From positions 1-9,512 of the forward strand of contig CAMZHY010000103.1 of the NCBI GenBank assembly GCA_947307005.1: a DNA stretch of 9,512 bases, written 5' to 3'. Below the pieces are notes generated by a model. It was not told the DNA's origin and ran no database searches. It saw only the letters and a program-made list of their open reading frames with translations. The DNA is from an uncultured Planctomycetaceae bacterium (GTDB lineage Bacteria > Planctomycetota > Planctomycetia > Pirellulales > Thermoguttaceae). The first letter of the stretch is position 1, and each line of letters starts with the position of its first letter. The translations under genes and the position numbers were made by a program. This document shows positions 7,023-9,512 of the stretch, piece after piece.

Positions 7023-7791
7023 TATCTATAAGGCATTCGAGAATGGGAAGGCTTTTATTCCTTTCGTCACATGCGGCGATCCAGATCTGAATACGACAGC
7101 CGCAGTTGTTCGAGCTGCAGCGCAAAGCGGGGCGGACCTTATTGAATTAGGCGTTCCCTTCTCTGATCCTGTGGCGGAAGGTCCTGTAATTCAAGCGGCG
7201 AGCATGCGCGCGCTTGCGGGAGGGGCGACGACGGATAAAATCTTCGAGCTTGTCGTCGACTTGCGTAAGGACGTGACGATTCCACTGGTCTTTATGACAT
7301 ATGCTAACGTTGTTTTCTCCTATGGCGCGGAGCGTTTTGCCAAACGATGCGCCGAAGTTGGCGTCGACGGCGTTATTTTGCCGGACGTTCCCTTTGAGGA
7401 GAAAGAGGATTTTGCTCCGATTTGCGATCAGTATGGAGTTGATTTTATATCCCTCGTTGCGCCGACTTCTGAAAATCGACTTGCAATGATCGCCGAAGAG
7501 GCGAAGGGATTTCTCTACGTCGTTTCTAGCCTTGGCGTGACCGGCGTACGTAGCGAGATAAAAACCGATATCCTTTCTATTGTTGAAGTTGTTCGAAAAC
7601 ATTCGAAAGTTCCCTTTGCGATTGGATTTGGCGTTTCTCGTCCCGATCAGGCGAAGCAAATGGCGCGATGCTCGAACGGCGTAATTGTCGGTTCGGCTAT
7701 CATGAAGATTATTGCCGAACATGGCAAAGATAGTCCTCCATTTGTCGCCGCATATGTCAAAGAGATGAAAGAAGCGATTGTCAGCCTCTAG
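7015..7791 (+). CDS. trpA: Tryptophan synthase alpha subunit
   Basis: TrpA cleaves indole-glycerol phosphate to indole and glyceraldehyde 3-phosphate and passes indole to TrpB within the alpha2-beta2 complex. The 258-residue barrel has FVTCGDP (17-23), catalytic Glu44 in LIELGVPFSDP, and phosphate-binding GFGVS and GSAIMKII near the C-terminus. The second acid-base residue, Asp60 in enterobacteria, is Glu55 here (VAEGP); I recall this as common in clostridial TrpA. GGGAG (7001-7005) inside trpB lies nine bases before the ATG, and the 8-base overlap suggests coupled, near-equal synthesis of both subunits. Last gene of the operon. Confidence 0.97.
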   Translation: MSNIYKAFENGKAFIPFVTCGDPDLNTTAAVVRAAAQSGADLIELGVPFSDPVAEGPVIQAASMRALAGGATTDKIFELVVDLRKDVTIPLVFMTYANVVFSYGAERFAKRCAEVGVDGVILPDVPFEEKEDFAPICDQYGVDFISLVAPTSENRLAMIAEEAKGFLYVVSSLGVTGVRSEIKTDILSIVEVVRKHSKVPFAIGFGVSRPDQAKQMARCSNGVIVGSAIMKIIAEHGKDSPPFVAAYVKEMKEAIVSL

Positions 7792-7815
7792 CGACTCTGT
7801 TTAATTGGTAAACTG

Positions 7816-7861
7816 AAAAAGCCGGATGGAAAACGCGTTAGCTTTCCCATCCGGCTTTTTT
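7816..7861 (+). terminator. Bidirectional intrinsic terminator between trpA and ilvB
   Basis: A 14-bp perfect stem, AAAAAGCCGGATGG (7816-7829) with CCATCCGGCTTTTT (7847-7860), has a 17-base loop and a T run to 7861. The A run on the left arm supplies the T tract for the opposite strand, so it can end both the trp operon (+) and the convergent ilvB transcript (-). It is 24 bases beyond the trpA stop and 40 beyond the ilvB stop. Confidence 0.93.
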
Positions 7862-7901
7862 AATAAAACAGACGATTAACAATCGTATTTCTGATAAAAT
7901 C

Positions 7902-9512
7902 TTACGCAAAGTACGCGCCGTCGAGCGTTCCCCCTGGAGGAATCATCGGCAGAACCTTTTGGCAGTAAGGAATGCGCAGGTCAATCATGAAAGGCCCTTT
8001 ACTTTCAAGCATCATTCTTAGCGCCGAGGGGTATTCAGATCGCTTTTCAACGGCTATTGCATCCCAACCGTAGGCTTTGGCGATCATCACGTAATCCGGA
8101 TATCGTTTCAAGTGGTAGCCGTCGCCCTGACTAAAGTTTTCCTTGTCGTTAATGTCGCCAAGATACGTGTTGGCATGGTTTTGTTTGAAAAACATATCCT
8201 CCCACTGAACCACGTTGCCCAAGTGCTGATTGTTTACGAGCAAGAGCTTGACAGGAATGTGTTCCGTTACGCAGGTTGCAAGTTCCTGAATATTCATCTG
8301 GAGACTTCCGTCGCCTTCTATGGCGATAACGGTCGATTCAGGACGAGCAATTTTGGCGCCCATCGCGGAAGGCAAACCAAAGCCCATCGTTCCAAGTCCG
8401 CAGCTTGAAAGCCAGGTTCGAGGACGGTTAAAGCGATAGAAGAGGGTCGTCCACAACTGGTGCTGACCAACTCCCGTCGTAATGATAACGTCTCTCCCTT
8501 GTGTTTCTTTGGAGAGAATCTCGATTGATTCCTGCGCGATTGGCATATCCTCGTCGTCTTCAATCTTGGAACGAGAATATCGAACAGGATGTTCTTTCTC
8601 GTAGTCCTTGAGCATCGCGCGCCAAGGGGAGATATCCGTCTTACGATAATTTCTTTCAATACCTTTTAACAAAGCTTCCATCGTATCTCTCAGGTCGCCG
8701 CAGACGGTTGTTTGCACTGTCTTGACCTTATTGAACTCCGAGGGATCGACGTCGAAGTGCACTATATGGGCTTTGGGGGCGAAATGAGTGGGAACAGCTG
8801 CGACGCGGTCGCTGAATCGCGCGCCAAAAACAAGAAGCAAGTCGCTTTCGCGAACCGCCTTATTTGCGCAGTACGTTCCGTGCATACCGACCATCCCGAG
8901 GCAATATTCGTTATCGCGTGGATAACTTGCGAGGCCGGGCATTGTCGTACAAACGGGGACGCCAATTTTATCGACGATTTTCAGGAGTAAATCCGACGTG
9001 TTAGAGAGACTAACTCCACCGCCGGAGATTATCACGGGCTTATGAGCGTGATTAATCCTTTCAACAATTTCTTCGATGAGGGCGTTGTCGATTTTGGGCG
9101 TTTCCGGTTTATAGCCGGGAAGATTGAAACTCTGCGAGAAGTCAGGGTAACACTGTCCAACTAGAACGTCTTTGGGGACGTCGATCAGCACAGGGCCAGG
9201 CCGTCCCGACTTTGCAACGTAAATCGCTTCCTTGACTATGCGCGCGAGCGATTTTGTCTCGTCGACAAGATAGTGGTGCTTGGTGATACACCGGCAAACT
9301 TCCGTAATCGGAGTTTCTTGAAAAGCGTCCTCGCCTATCGACCCTTTGGCGACCTGACCGGTGATGACAACGATAGGGATGCTGTCAAGTTTTGCGTCGG
9401 CGATCGCCGTGATGATATTGGTGGCGCCCGGACCGCTCGTGGTGGTGCAGACGCCGACTTCCCCCGTAACGCGCGCGTATCCCTGAGCGGCGAATCCACA
9501 CGCCTGTTCATG
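7902..9512 (-). CDS. ilvB: Acetolactate synthase (acetohydroxyacid synthase) large subunit, 5' end beyond the window
   Basis: This ThDP-, FAD- and Mg-dependent enzyme condenses pyruvate with pyruvate or 2-oxobutyrate, the first common step of valine, leucine and isoleucine synthesis. The visible 536 residues run from HEQACGFAAQGYAR to a TAA at 7902-7904; about 30-50 N-terminal residues are missing. Numbering from the edge, Glu2 is the catalytic ThDP-activating Glu. TSGPGATN and DAFQETPI follow, then the FAD-binding middle domain (GMHGTYCANKAV, FGARFSDR), GLGTMGFGLPSAMGAK, and the ThDP/Mg motif GDG (400-402) to NN (427-428). The segment NNQHLGNVVQWED resembles the plant, cyanobacterial and planctomycete type rather than the enterobacterial one. 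Asn433 occupies a position that is normally Met (LGMV), while Trp437 is retained. The frame is open past a GTG at 9191, so that is not the start. Confidence 0.95.
   Translation of the reverse strand, partial: HEQACGFAAQGYARVTGEVGVCTTTSGPGATNIITAIADAKLDSIPIVVITGQVAKGSIGEDAFQETPITEVCRCITKHHYLVDETKSLARIVKEAIYVAKSGRPGPVLIDVPKDVLVGQCYPDFSQSFNLPGYKPETPKIDNALIEEIVERINHAHKPVIISGGGVSLSNTSDLLLKIVDKIGVPVCTTMPGLASYPRDNEYCLGMVGMHGTYCANKAVRESDLLLVFGARFSDRVAAVPTHFAPKAHIVHFDVDPSEFNKVKTVQTTVCGDLRDTMEALLKGIERNYRKTDISPWRAMLKDYEKEHPVRYSRSKIEDDEDMPIAQESIEILSKETQGRDVIITTGVGQHQLWTTLFYRFNRPRTWLSSCGLGTMGFGLPSAMGAKIARPESTVIAIEGDGSLQMNIQELATCVTEHIPVKLLLVNNQHLGNVVQWEDMFFKQNHANTYLGDINDKENFSQGDGYHLKRYPDYVMIAKAYGWDAIAVEKRSEYPSALRMMLESKGPFMIDLRIPYCQKVLPMIPPGGTLDGAYFA

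Noticed and set aside
7147..7722. A 191-codon open frame on the - strand opposite trpA
   Set aside because: It lies wholly antisense to a well-supported gene, its translation resembles no family I know, and it has no plausible start context. It is a shadow of the trpA codon pattern.
9191..9191. GTG at 9191 as the start of a 429-residue - strand protein
   Set aside because: The frame continues upstream to the window edge and encodes the conserved N-terminal part of acetolactate synthase (HEQ, TSGPGATN, DAFQETP), so GTG 9191 is an internal Val codon.

Overview
The window is a compact bacterial chromosomal segment with almost no non-coding DNA. It holds the 3' part of an FAD-dependent oxidoreductase gene (left edge, + strand). 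Next comes a roughly 400-base regulatory leader and a complete seven-gene tryptophan operon, trpE-trpG-trpD-trpC-trpF-trpB-trpA (+ strand). A terminator separates this from the 3' part of a convergent acetolactate synthase gene, ilvB (- strand, running off the right edge). No mobile element, CRISPR array, tRNA or rRNA was seen.

The leader (about 906-1306) is the most informative non-coding part. It has a good sigma-70-type promoter (TTGACG, 16 bases, TAGAAT). A textbook T-box riboswitch follows, with an AGTA/GAA specifier loop presenting UGG (Trp), an AG-bulge region, and a GGTGGCACCGCG T-box whose UGGC bulge suits a G discriminator base. Its antiterminator is mutually exclusive with an 11-bp intrinsic terminator followed by nine T. 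Directly after the terminator, an 8-bp perfect inverted repeat buries the trpE ribosome-binding site. The operon may therefore be controlled first at transcription by uncharged tRNA-Trp and second at trpE translation.

The seven enzymes cover the whole chorismate-to-tryptophan route as separate, unfused proteins: anthranilate synthase (TrpE + TrpG), phosphoribosyltransferase (TrpD), PRA isomerase (TrpF), indole-glycerol-phosphate synthase (TrpC) and tryptophan synthase (TrpB + TrpA). Catalytic residues are intact in all of them. Adjacent genes overlap (17, 4, 4, 4 and 8 bases), which suggests translational coupling. The one exception is a 51-base gap before trpB when its better start at 5838 is used. 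The seven proteins contain only four Trp residues in about 2150.

Organism: probably an anaerobic or gut-type bacterium of moderate GC; no species can be named. The T-box and the trp and oxidoreductase proteins look Firmicutes-like. The IlvB is of the 'NNQHLG.V.QWED' type I associate with plants, cyanobacteria and PVC-group bacteria such as Planctomycetota. This mixture may mean a non-Firmicutes host with a transferred T-box/trp unit, but that is inference from remembered motifs, not a database result.
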